This document shows positions 17,941 through 25,009 of a DNA stretch of 64,000 nt, piece after piece. The stretch lies in the NCBI RefSeq assembly GCF_004349085.1, contig NZ_SMFM01000002.1, forward strand, positions 682,001 to 746,000. The letters are read 5' to 3'. A program made the translations under genes and the position numbers. The notes beneath the pieces are model-generated. The model made no database searches and was not told the origin of the DNA. It saw only the letters and a list, made by a program, of their open reading frames with translations. Origin of the DNA: Flavobacterium caseinilyticum (GTDB taxonomy: Bacteria > Bacteroidota > Bacteroidia > Flavobacteriales > Flavobacteriaceae). Every line of letters starts with the position of its first letter. Position 1 is the first letter of the stretch.

Positions 17941-18123
17941 ATGCCAAATTCAAAAGAGATTGAAGGAAACTGGAATGAGTTGAAAGGAAAACTTAAACAA
18001 AAATTTGCCGATTTGACGGATGATGATTTACTATACGATGAAGGTAAAGAAGATGAAATGTGGGGTAAATTACAACAAAAATTAGGCAAGACACAAAAAG
18101 AAATTAAATCATTACTTGATTAA
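17941..18123 (+). CDS. CsbD family stress protein
   Basis: A 60-residue hydrophilic protein of the CsbD family, small helical proteins induced by general stress in many bacteria with no defined biochemical activity. The family pattern is clear: [23 protein letters not shown] followed by a [14 protein letters not shown] helix. It is preceded by a 238-nt AT-rich spacer containing two similar CTCG-AATTAT words (about 17843 and 17871), and followed by a long-stem terminator. It is likely monocistronic. Confidence 0.9.
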   Translation: MPNSKEIEGNWNELKGKLKQKFADLTDDDLLYDEGKEDEMWGKLQQKLGKTQKEIKSLLD

Positions 18124-18145
18124 TTTTTAGATCCTAAACTTACTT

Positions 18146-18220
18146 AAACTGTTTCAAAGCAAAATTCAAAATTATTCCTTTTCAGGATTTTTTGAAGACG
18201 CTTTGAGACAGTTTTTTTAT
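18146..18220 (+). terminator. Terminator of csbD
   Basis: 15-nt arms AAACTGTTTCAAAGC (18146-18160) and GCTTTGAGACAGTTT (18200-18214), one mismatch, followed by a T-run. The 39-nt loop is long for an intrinsic terminator, and the right arm nearly abuts the 3' end of the converging response-regulator gene. Confidence 0.6.
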
Positions 18221-18229
18221 GCCTTAAAA

Positions 18230-18997
18230 TTACCCAATCCAAGTTTTAAAATCGGATACTTTTTCTCTGCTTACAATCACATCTTCTTCTTTAAAAGAGG
18301 GCAAAATAACTTTCAAACGAGAGTTGCTGTAAACAACAATTTCTTTGATTGCTTTCAATGGAATTATAAATTTCCGACTAATTCGGAAGAAATCTGCTGG
18401 ATCTAATTCCTGCTCTAAAAGTTCCAAAGTACATTCGATTAAATAATTCCTATTGTCAAAAGTATGCAAATAGGTTCCTTTATTTTCACTAAAAAAACAT
18501 TCGATTTCATCAATCGAAATCACTTTCAAATGTTGGCCTATTTTTACCGTAAATCGTTTTTTATAGTTTTTCTCAAATGGATTGGTCAACATCTTTTTGA
18601 TTTGCTCAAAATCGATTCCAAGGTTTTGAGGTTGCAATTCTTGCTTTGGCGAAAGCGACTTAAATTTAGCGACGGCAATTTTGAGATCATCTTCGTCAAT
18701 GGGTTTCAAAAGATAATCGATACTATTCAATTTGAAAGCACGGAGCGCATATTCATCATAAGCGGTAGTAAAAATTACGGCGCTCTTAATCTCAACTTTT
18801 TCAAAAATTTCAAAGGACAACCCATCCGACAACTGAATGTCCAGAAAAATCAAATCCGGATGTTCATTTTTAGAAAACCAATTAAGTGCTTCTTCCACGG
18901 AATGCAACATCACTCCTACTTGAATATTTAGTTTTTCCAGTTTTCTTTGGAGTAATCTGGCAGCTGGTTTTTCGTCTTCTATAATTATTGTGGTCAT
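18230..18997 (-). CDS. LytTR-family response regulator
   Basis: A 255-residue two-component transcription factor. The receiver domain (about residues 1-120) has the acidic pocket EDE (7-9), phospho-acceptor D53 in LIFLDIQLSDG, TTAYDEYALRAF and the lysine of YLLKPID. The C-terminal LytTR DNA-binding domain (about 150-253) begins KKRFTVKIGQHLKVI and has the SENKGTYLHTFDNRNY and FFRISRKFIIPLKAI segments. LytTR proteins bind pairs of 9-bp direct repeats; two such pairs sit upstream of genes in this same block (21850-21879 and 24237-24266). It is the last gene of the kinase-2TM-2TM-regulator run. Confidence 0.95.
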   Translation of the reverse strand: MTTIIIEDEKPAARLLQRKLEKLNIQVGVMLHSVEEALNWFSKNEHPDLIFLDIQLSDGLSFEIFEKVEIKSAVIFTTAYDEYALRAFKLNSIDYLLKPIDEDDLKIAVAKFKSLSPKQELQPQNLGIDFEQIKKMLTNPFEKNYKKRFTVKIGQHLKVISIDEIECFFSENKGTYLHTFDNRNYLIECTLELLEQELDPADFFRISRKFIIPLKAIKEIVVYSNSRLKVILPSFKEEDVIVSREKVSDFKTWIG

Positions 18998-19029
18998 TTA
19001 TGTAAAATCGTTTATCTGGTTATTTGTTT

Positions 19030-19075
19030 AACTGAAAACTGCTCCCGAAGCGTCGGGATGAATCCTGAATACTCA
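19030..19075. repeat. Composite intergenic repeat with TCCCGAAGCGTCGGGA hairpin
   Basis: A perfect 6-bp stem, TCCCGA-AGCG-TCGGGA (19043-19058), flanked by ACTGAAAACTG on the left and TGAATCCTGAATACT on the right. It is the same arrangement as the copy at 2209-2262 and lies between the 2TM gene and the LytTR gene. Confidence 0.6.
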
Positions 19076-19078
19076 TTT

Positions 19079-19393
19079 TCACTCCCATTTTTCACTTTTC
19101 TCTTTCTCCATCAACTCCTTGATTTTTTTCTCTTCCCAGTTTCTTCCAAAAATCCAATTGGGCAAAAAAGTAGAAAAAGCGTGAGATGCTAATCCAATTC
19201 CCCAGAAGAAAGCCGTAAAGAAATTTTCCATCTTAAAGTAGCTTTCGCCGACATCTAAATCCTGAATATTAATAAACACAATCATTAAATTCACCACTAA
19301 ATATACAATCAAATGTATATAAAATCCTTTAATTTTTTTTACTCGTGCGATAGCTTCAATATACTGTAACTCTTTAATTGCATCTGTTTTCAT
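19079..19393 (-). CDS. 2TM domain-containing protein
   Basis: A 104-residue protein made almost entirely of one 2TM domain: a charged N-terminal helix (ARVKKIKGFYIHLIVYLVVN), two transmembrane helices, and a C-terminal amphipathic tail with the motif NWEEKKIKELM. The family is common in Bacteroidota next to or fused with LytS-type kinases; its role is unknown and a sensory or kinase-anchoring part is inference. It lies 4 nt downstream of a paralogue, and a third copy is fused to the kinase of the same operon. It is followed by an 81-nt spacer with a composite repeat before the LytTR gene. Confidence 0.85.
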   Translation of the reverse strand: MKTDAIKELQYIEAIARVKKIKGFYIHLIVYLVVNLMIVFINIQDLDVGESYFKMENFFTAFFWGIGLASHAFSTFLPNWIFGRNWEEKKIKELMEKEKSEKWE

Positions 19394-19397
19394 GATA

Positions 19398-19682
19398 TTA
19401 GTGGTTTTGATTTTTATCTTTGTCCATCAACTCATTAATCTTTTTTTCTTCCCAATTAGCTCCCAAAAATGGCATATAGTTAAAGACTTTCATCCCATGA
19501 AAAATCACTCCAATTCCCCACCAAAATAGCGGCCAAAAAAACCATAAGTATTGAGGTGATGTGGTCAAATTAATGATTACCAAAGAAACAATCACAATAC
19601 TATAAACCGTTAAATGTCTGTAAAAACCTTTTATTTTTCCAATCTGCTTTTTTGCTTGAAAATATTTTTCTGAATTGTCCAT
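19398..19682 (-). CDS. 2TM domain-containing protein (paralogue)
   Basis: A 94-residue protein with the same plan as its downstream neighbour: KKQIGKIKGFYRHLTVYSIVIV, a Trp/Phe-rich second membrane segment (FFWPLFWWGIGVIFHGMKVF) and the terminal ANWEEKKINELMDK helix. The HG-containing second helix and the EEKKI/EERKI tail are shared with the domain fused to the kinase, showing tandem duplication. It begins 34 nt after the kinase stop and is almost certainly co-transcribed with it. No catalytic residues are evident. Confidence 0.85.
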   Translation of the reverse strand: MDNSEKYFQAKKQIGKIKGFYRHLTVYSIVIVSLVIINLTTSPQYLWFFWPLFWWGIGVIFHGMKVFNYMPFLGANWEEKKINELMDKDKNQNH

Positions 19683-19716
19683 ATTAGTTGCTATTTTTTT
19701 TTAAGTTTTGGGAATC

Positions 19717-21054
19717 TCAATTCCATTTATTATTCTGATTGTCTTTATTCAAAATCTCATTAATCTTTCGCTCTTCCCATGATTTGCCATAGCCAAAAAC
19801 TTCCAAACCATGAAAAGTAAGTCCCATTCCCCAACCCAATAAAGGAAACCAAAACCATTGAAAATTAGAACTAAAACTTAGATTAATAAAGATCAAAAAC
19901 GAGATTACTAAACAATATGAAATTAAATTTCCATAAAATCCTTTCAGTTTTTTCACGTGTTCTGATGCTCTCAAATATGCTCCAGTTTCATCATAACTAT
20001 ATTGTGTTTCCATAACCATTATTTGTTTTGTTAGAATCGGTATTTTAACCGTAAATGTTTGTTCATCTTGGGCAATCAGAACTTTCCTGTTGGTAATAAT
20101 CCCATATCTGTTGACGATATTTTGCAACCCAACACCTTGACGCTCCTGCAAAACTTCTTTCTTTTGATAGTCGTTTTGAACTGCCAGATAATCGCCTTCC
20201 ACATAAATCCTGATGTGCAACGGTCTTTGTTCACTAACCACATTGTGCTTCACTGTATTTTCCAATAAAAGCTGTAAAGAAAGCGGTACGACTTTGGCTT
20301 CAGCCGAAATTGCAGTTTTTGGCATTTCATAAAATAAGCTGTTTTCAAAACGCATTTTCAATAAATTCATATACGTTTTGGCGAAAGCCAGTTCTTCATC
20401 TACCGAGACCAATTCCTTGTCTTTTTGTTCCAAAACATACCGGTAAATTTTGGATAATGAAGTCGTAAATCGTTGTGCATTTTCCGGATTTTCTTCAATC
20501 AGGGAACTTAGAACATTCAAACTGTTGAAAAGAAAATGAGGATCAATTTGATTTTTTAAACTCTCGAATTTTGCGTTAGCTGTTCCTGCGATGATTTTCT
20601 GTTCTTTGACTTTATTTTCATTGTACGCTTTGTAGAAATGTAAAGCATGAACGCCTAATAATATGATGAAAGTGATAATTGTCGATTCAATGTAATTTGA
20701 AGGAGTTTCATTTGCTAAAAAATCTGTCATTGATTTTTTTTCTACGATAACGTTCAAAAAGATACGAAGTGAAAAAATTGTAAATAAGGAAATGAAAAAA
20801 GAGCCGACAAATCCAATGATTATTCGCTTTACAGCATAAATATTATCTTTAAAAACTTTGTCCAAAAATACAAACAACGCTGCGTTAACAAGATACAATG
20901 TAACACTGTAAAGCATGCAATATAAAAAATGAACGTATAATCTAGGGCTAAAAACCGCATTACCAACGGAAATAAATTCAATTAGAAGGGATACTAAAAA
21001 AATCACAACCCCAATAAATAAAGCTTTAAGTAAATGTGGTTTTATATACATCAT
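19717..21054 (-). CDS. LytS-type sensor histidine kinase with C-terminal 2TM domain
   Basis: A 445-residue membrane kinase. Four hydrophobic segments occupy about residues 8-150. The His_kinase domain has the phospho-acceptor H173 in the DPHFLFNSLN box. The ATPase domain has LLENTVKHN (N box) and ERQGVGLQNIVNRY (G box). From residue 346 an entire 100-residue 2TM protein follows (KKLKGFYGNL, two helices, SWEERKINEIL), beginning with two methionines (346 and 348) that could serve as an internal start. Its cognate regulator is the LytTR protein three genes downstream on the same strand. The signal is unknown. Confidence 0.92.
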   Translation of the reverse strand: MMYIKPHLLKALFIGVVIFLVSLLIEFISVGNAVFSPRLYVHFLYCMLYSVTLYLVNAALFVFLDKVFKDNIYAVKRIIIGFVGSFFISLFTIFSLRIFLNVIVEKKSMTDFLANETPSNYIESTIITFIILLGVHALHFYKAYNENKVKEQKIIAGTANAKFESLKNQIDPHFLFNSLNVLSSLIEENPENAQRFTTSLSKIYRYVLEQKDKELVSVDEELAFAKTYMNLLKMRFENSLFYEMPKTAISAEAKVVPLSLQLLLENTVKHNVVSEQRPLHIRIYVEGDYLAVQNDYQKKEVLQERQGVGLQNIVNRYGIITNRKVLIAQDEQTFTVKIPILTKQIMVMETQYSYDETGAYLRASEHVKKLKGFYGNLISYCLVISFLIFINLSFSSNFQWFWFPLLGWGMGLTFHGLEVFGYGKSWEERKINEILNKDNQNNKWN

Positions 21055-21125
21055 TTTCTTTTTTTCAATAGTTACTATTCTCTGTTTTGTTTCTTAAAAC
21101 CAAATAATTAGAAACAATCATAGAT

Positions 21126-21746
21126 TTACTTACAATTTTTTTGTGCTGCTACAGCTCTGTCTAATCCCCATTTTGGAGAAAAAGGTGTTTCAGGTTTAAA
21201 AGTAGCAAAAAGTCCAATAGCTTTTTCAATTTGTGCGCACATTGGTTTGGTATCAGTTCCCCAAAATTGTGCTGCACCAATTTCAAATTCGGCCTTACCA
21301 AAAACAACTCTTGGATTTTCCGGAGCAATTGCTTGTGCTTTTCCGTACAGTTCCATCACCGTTCCGGATAATTTTTGTCCGTTTGTCATTGGATCAAAAG
21401 CAATCCAAGCAGTATGAATCATCGCTTGCATCACCAATAATTCGGCATTATTTGGATTTTTATCCATTTCTATATCTAGTGATTTTTGTGCCTTCGAAAG
21501 TAATAAAGTCATTTGATCTTTATCTTTGGTTCTAAAAGCAGTTGTCGTATTCACTAATGCCACGTAATAATTAGGCAACCAACTTGTTTTTTCCGCAGCG
21601 GCAATTCTTTCAAATAAATCCGAAGCTTCAGTGTTTTTTCCTTCGCCCCATAACTGGAAGGCTTTTCCCATTCCTTGCTCAAATTGGCCTTGAGCGGATA
21701 CTAAACTACAGATGAAAAATACGATTGTGGTGATAATTTTGGTCAT
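21126..21746 (-). CDS. Secreted TPR-like helical protein, LytTR-controlled candidate
   Basis: A 206-residue protein with a cleavable signal peptide (MTKIITTIVFFICSLVSAQ, cut after about residue 19-20) and a mature part of amphipathic helices spaced like tetratricopeptide repeats (for example GEGKNTEASDLFERIAAAEK and NPNNAELLVMQAMIHTAW). TPR assignment is by pattern, not by a strong motif. Two cysteines near the C terminus (MCAQ and KNCK) could pair. The promoter carries a LytTR-type direct-repeat operator identical in layout to that of the TonB-dependent receptor upstream, so the two are probably co-regulated. Periplasmic or surface function is unknown. Confidence 0.75.
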   Translation of the reverse strand: MTKIITTIVFFICSLVSAQGQFEQGMGKAFQLWGEGKNTEASDLFERIAAAEKTSWLPNYYVALVNTTTAFRTKDKDQMTLLLSKAQKSLDIEMDKNPNNAELLVMQAMIHTAWIAFDPMTNGQKLSGTVMELYGKAQAIAPENPRVVFGKAEFEIGAAQFWGTDTKPMCAQIEKAIGLFATFKPETPFSPKWGLDRAVAAQKNCK

Positions 21747-21808
21747 GATTTCTTGTTTTTAAATGGTTGTTTTTTTGATGATTGAAACGTTCTAATTAAT
21801 TTATACTT

Positions 21809-21816
21809 CAAAAGTA
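21809..21816 (-). promoter_or_regulatory. -7 element of the TPR-like gene
   Basis: Minus-strand TACTTTTG, an exact TAnnTTTG, about 63 nt before the start at 21746. No TTG is seen at -33, as expected for an activator-dependent promoter. The proximal operator half-site begins 34 nt from its outer edge. Confidence 0.65.
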
Positions 21817-21849
21817 TATCGGTTTCTATTGGTTTAAAATTTATAAATA

Positions 21850-21879
21850 CTGAACTGTAGAATTTGATGGATGAATTGT
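21850..21879 (-). promoter_or_regulatory. LytTR-type operator, site 1
   Basis: Two 9-bp direct repeats, CTGAACTGT (21850-21858) and ATGAATTGT (21871-21879) on the plus strand, start 21 bp apart (12-bp spacer). Read toward the gene, the proximal half ACAGTTCAG matches the published LytTR consensus [TA][AC][CA]GTTN[AG][TG] at all nine positions; the distal ACAATTCAT matches at eight. Layout and sequence match site 2 at 24237-24266. Confidence 0.75.
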
Positions 21880-21883
21880 TATT

Positions 21884-21966
21884 TAGTCATAAAGTCGAAA
21901 GTCATAAAGTTGAAAGAGTTTTCGTTTACAAGGACTTTAGACCTTTGACTTTAAGACATTATGACT
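21884..21966. repeat. AAGTCATAA-type short-period intergenic repeat
   Basis: Alternating 7-8 nt words AGTCATAA / AGTCGAA / AGTCATAA / AGTTGAA (21885-21915). After an interruption, the reverse-complement type follows (CTTTAGAC, CTTTGACTTTAAGAC, ATTATGACTT) to 21966, right after the receptor gene's 3' end. The two halves can fold on each other and may act as the receptor gene's terminator. Confidence 0.55.
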
Positions 21967-21970
21967 TCTT

Positions 21971-24175
21971 TTAAAGATTCCGCAACTGATTGTCTTTTTT
22001 ATCATTGCTAATCGTCCAAAAGAATCCTATAAAGAAAAAACGATCGGCTGTAGGAATAATTTCTTTTCTGTTGTAAAAGCCTGCATTGTCCGCACTGTTC
22101 GCGTATTCGTACCCAAAGACATTCTGAGAACCTAAAACATTGGAAACCGAGAAGTATAAAATCTTTTGCTGTGACAGTAAATACGCCCAATTGAAACTCA
22201 AACTGTTATACGATTTCGTTTTTCCATTCATGAATTTCGTTTCGTTTGGATTGTTGTAGGGACGCCCGGAACTGTAGGAATTTGTGAAACCTATTTGTGA
22301 TTTCCAGTCCGTAATAAAGTATTTTGTAACGATAGACAAACTGTGATCCGCAACAAAACTTGGCGTCACTTGAGAACTGAAATTTTTATAATCCCTTTCC
22401 GTATCGATGTACGAATAGGAAACCCAATATTCTAAGTTTTTGATTGATTTTCCGTCTCTCCAAAACAAATCCAAACCTTTGGCATAACCAGAACCAGAAT
22501 TACTAAAAACCGAATTAAAAGCTGCCATTTTAGTGTCGAATTTCACTAAATCGCGATAGTCTTTGTAATAGGTTTCTGCACGAAACGTTTTTCCATTTTT
22601 ATTGTATTGAAAATTCAAAATGTAATGTGAAGCTTTCTCGCTTTCAAACTGATTGTTGTTGAAATACTTAATATATTCGGCGTTTGGAGTTTGGGTAAAA
22701 TCGCCATAAGCAAATGCAAACTGACTGTTTTTAGCCATTTTATACGCAAATGAAATTCGGGGTGAGATAGCAGTTTCGTCAAGCAAATCATTATTCGAAG
22801 CTCGTATTCCTACTTTGGCAGCCCATTTTTTAGAAAAGAAAATATCAGTTTCTGTATAAATAACTGCAATGTTCGAATCGTACCCATTGGTGAAAACCGA
22901 GCCTGAATTTTCGTTGAAATCTTCATTGAATTGGGTAATAAAACAATCCGCTCCAATGGATAGTTTGAATCGGTCAGAAAAGCTTTTTCTTAATTTTAAT
23001 TTCAAATGAGCCGCATTTTCATCATTCGCCACTTTACCTGAATCGATGTTTATTTTATTGTTACTGTAGCCATAGCTTAATCCAGTAGTAATTTGCCAAT
23101 TGTTCCCAAAAACGCCTTTGTAAGACGAATTTAAATAGAAATTATTGTTATTTAAATCAACTCTGATTTTATCCGGTGAATTAATATTTTCCTGATTAAT
23201 ATTAAATTTTGAAGCGTCAAAAGCAGCGTACACTTTCAAAATCCCATTATTAAAGTTATAGCGATACACGGTTTCTCCTGACAACGATTGAAAAGGACTG
23301 TTCCAATCCACGTTTTGAGGAATAGCTGCTTGATAAGGCGCTAAATTGATATAATTCGCATTGACGCTCAACGAACTTTTTTTCCACTTTTGGGTATTTC
23401 CAATACCTAAACCAACAGTCATTAATGAGATTTCGGTTTTAGTTTGGTCAGGGTCATCTTGTGTATTCAACAACAAAACACTTGACAAGGCTTCACCATA
23501 TTCCGCCGAATAACCGCCTGTAGAAAAAGACATTCCACTGAACAGAAAAGGAGAAAATCGGCCGCGGGTAGGCAAATTATTTGTGGTTGCACCATACGGT
23601 TGCGCCACCCGAATTCCATCTACAAAGGTTTGCGTTTCATTAGCCTCGCCACCACGAACAAACAATCTTCCGTCCTCACCTACCGTTTGTGTTCCCGGCA
23701 ACGTTTGCAAAGCCGCAATAATATTCCCAGCAGATCCCGCTGTAGTTACTATATCTAATGGTTTTAACACCGAAACTCTGGCTTTGTCGCCCGCTTCTAA
23801 TGTTCCTGCTGTAATCACAACTGCATCAAGCGAGGTAACACTTTCTCTTAATTTGATGGTTTTATTTTGGAAATTAGCCACATCAATTACTGTTTTTGAA
23901 GTTTCATAAATCAGGAAACTCACTACCAAAGTTTGATTTCCTTTTACAGTAGTCGTAAAACTAAAATCACCCGATTCAGTAGTTGAGGCGCCATCATAAG
24001 TCCCTTCGATAAAAACATTAGCGCCAGAAACCGGTTTCCCTTTCTCATCCACCACTTTACCTGAAATTATACTTTGTGAAAAAATTGTCAGGCTGAATAA
24101 TAGAATTGCAAAAGTGAAAATCGATTTAAGACTTTTCTGAGAATGATTGGAATGATGCGCAAATGATGGTTTCAT
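21971..24175 (-). CDS. TonB-dependent outer-membrane receptor with carboxypeptidase-regulatory-like N-terminal domain
   Basis: A 734-residue outer-membrane receptor. The signal peptide covers about residues 1-35. A CarboxypepD_reg-like Ig fold follows (about 37-115, IISGKVVDEKGKPVSGANVFI), then the plug (about 120-235, with ALQTLPGTQTVGEDGRLFVRGG and TFVDGIRV), and a beta-barrel ending in a terminal strand FFFIGFFWTISND with a short polar tail. There is no SusD partner, so it is not a classical polysaccharide-utilisation pair. The ligand is unknown. The promoter has a LytTR-type operator, so it is probably controlled by the adjacent two-component system. Confidence 0.92.
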   Translation of the reverse strand: MKPSFAHHSNHSQKSLKSIFTFAILLFSLTIFSQSIISGKVVDEKGKPVSGANVFIEGTYDGASTTESGDFSFTTTVKGNQTLVVSFLIYETSKTVIDVANFQNKTIKLRESVTSLDAVVITAGTLEAGDKARVSVLKPLDIVTTAGSAGNIIAALQTLPGTQTVGEDGRLFVRGGEANETQTFVDGIRVAQPYGATTNNLPTRGRFSPFLFSGMSFSTGGYSAEYGEALSSVLLLNTQDDPDQTKTEISLMTVGLGIGNTQKWKKSSLSVNANYINLAPYQAAIPQNVDWNSPFQSLSGETVYRYNFNNGILKVYAAFDASKFNINQENINSPDKIRVDLNNNNFYLNSSYKGVFGNNWQITTGLSYGYSNNKINIDSGKVANDENAAHLKLKLRKSFSDRFKLSIGADCFITQFNEDFNENSGSVFTNGYDSNIAVIYTETDIFFSKKWAAKVGIRASNNDLLDETAISPRISFAYKMAKNSQFAFAYGDFTQTPNAEYIKYFNNNQFESEKASHYILNFQYNKNGKTFRAETYYKDYRDLVKFDTKMAAFNSVFSNSGSGYAKGLDLFWRDGKSIKNLEYWVSYSYIDTERDYKNFSSQVTPSFVADHSLSIVTKYFITDWKSQIGFTNSYSSGRPYNNPNETKFMNGKTKSYNSLSFNWAYLLSQQKILYFSVSNVLGSQNVFGYEYANSADNAGFYNRKEIIPTADRFFFIGFFWTISNDKKDNQLRNL

Positions 24176-24195
24176 GATGTTTGATTTTGATGAAG

Positions 24196-24203
24196 CAAAT
24201 ATC
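24196..24203 (-). promoter_or_regulatory. -7-like element of the receptor gene
   Basis: Minus-strand GATATTTG, one mismatch from TAnnTTTG, 20 nt before the ATG at 24175. Its outer edge is 34 nt from the proximal operator half-site, exactly as at site 1, which supports its identity. Confidence 0.55.
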
Positions 24204-24236
24204 TAACGCAAAAATCACAACCAAAAAAAGTTAGTG

Positions 24237-24266
24237 CTGAACTGTTGAATTTAAAGGATGAGTTGT
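24237..24266 (-). promoter_or_regulatory. LytTR-type operator, site 2
   Basis: Plus-strand direct repeats CTGAACTGT (24237-24245) and ATGAGTTGT (24258-24266), 21 bp start to start. Read toward the receptor gene the proximal half ACAGTTCAG is identical to site 1. Over the 33-nt stretch covering both halves the two sites share about 28 positions, including GAATTT and GG in the spacer. Confidence 0.75.
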
Positions 24267-24319
24267 TTTGATCAATAAATTTTATGAGTTTCTGCAAAAC
24301 ATACTTAGTGTTTTTTTCT

Positions 24320-24442
24320 GCCACAGATTCACTGATTTATAATTTGATTTCTTTTATAAGTGGAAATAGTTTCAAAAAACAAGGTAATAAACAAGGTGCT
24401 TTTTATTGCCAGTAACTTAATTTTAATCTGTGAATCTGTGGC
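24320..24442. repeat. Long inverted repeat with CCACAGATTCAC arms
   Basis: Arms 24320-24338 (GCCACAGATTCACTGATTT) and 24425-24442 (AATCTGTGAATCTGTGGC) are reverse complements apart from one mismatch, enclosing about 86 nt. The element occupies the centre of the 374-nt divergent spacer between the receptor gene and the YciI-like gene. I recall similar words scattered in flavobacterial spacers. Confidence 0.6.
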
Positions 24443-24519
24443 TGATTTTATAAATCAGTTTATAAACGATTTACTTGGGATTGTTACTGATAATTTCAAT
24501 AACGTCTAATGAAAAACAT

Positions 24520-24527
24520 TAAATTTG
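24520..24527 (+). promoter_or_regulatory. -7 element for the YciI-like gene
   Basis: TAAATTTG, matching TAnnTTTG, 22 nt before the ATG at 24550. Confidence 0.5.
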
Positions 24528-24549
24528 TGTACAATCAAATTCTGAAAAA

Positions 24550-25008
24550 ATGAAAAAATCTATCTTTTTACTGGTATTACTTTGCTGTAGCACGACAATA
24601 TTCTCTCAGGAAAACACACCAGCATTTGATGAAAAACTGGCAAAATCCCTGAATGCGGATGAATATGGCATGAAAAAATATGTTTTTTGTTTATTAAAAA
24701 CAGGAACTAATACAACCGCAACTAAAGAAGAAACTCAAAAATTATTTGAAGGACACATGGCTAACATTAGTAAATTAGCCATGGAAGGAAAGCTAGTTGT
24801 GGCAGGTCCATTCATGAAAAATGATAATAATTATCGAGGTATTTATATTTTTAATGCCAGCAGTATTGAAGAAGCCAAAACCTTTGTGGCGACAGATCCT
24901 GCGGTGCAATCGAAACTTCTGGAAGCTGAATTAACGCTTTGGTACGGAAGCGCAGCACTGCAGGAAACACTTAAAATTCATGATAAAATAGCTAAAACTA
25001 AAATATAA
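24550..25008 (+). CDS. Secreted YciI-like protein
   Basis: A 152-residue protein with a signal peptide (MKKSIFLLVLLCCSTTIFSQ) and a YciI-like ferredoxin-fold domain (about residues 38-130): KKYVFCLLKTG, GHMANISKLAMEGKLVVAGPF, GIYIFNASSIEEAKTFVATDPAV. The histidine of the GHM motif is the residue usually proposed as catalytic in YciI proteins. Most YciI proteins are cytoplasmic, so the signal peptide is notable, although exported members occur in Bacteroidota. It is followed after 1 nt by the acetyltransferase gene, so the two are translationally coupled. Confidence 0.85.
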   Translation: MKKSIFLLVLLCCSTTIFSQENTPAFDEKLAKSLNADEYGMKKYVFCLLKTGTNTTATKEETQKLFEGHMANISKLAMEGKLVVAGPFMKNDNNYRGIYIFNASSIEEAKTFVATDPAVQSKLLEAELTLWYGSAALQETLKIHDKIAKTKI

Positions 25009-25009
25009 T

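Noticed and set aside
21971..24175. SusC-type polysaccharide-utilisation locus
   Set aside because: The receptor is short (734 residues), there is no SusD gene and no glycoside hydrolase nearby.
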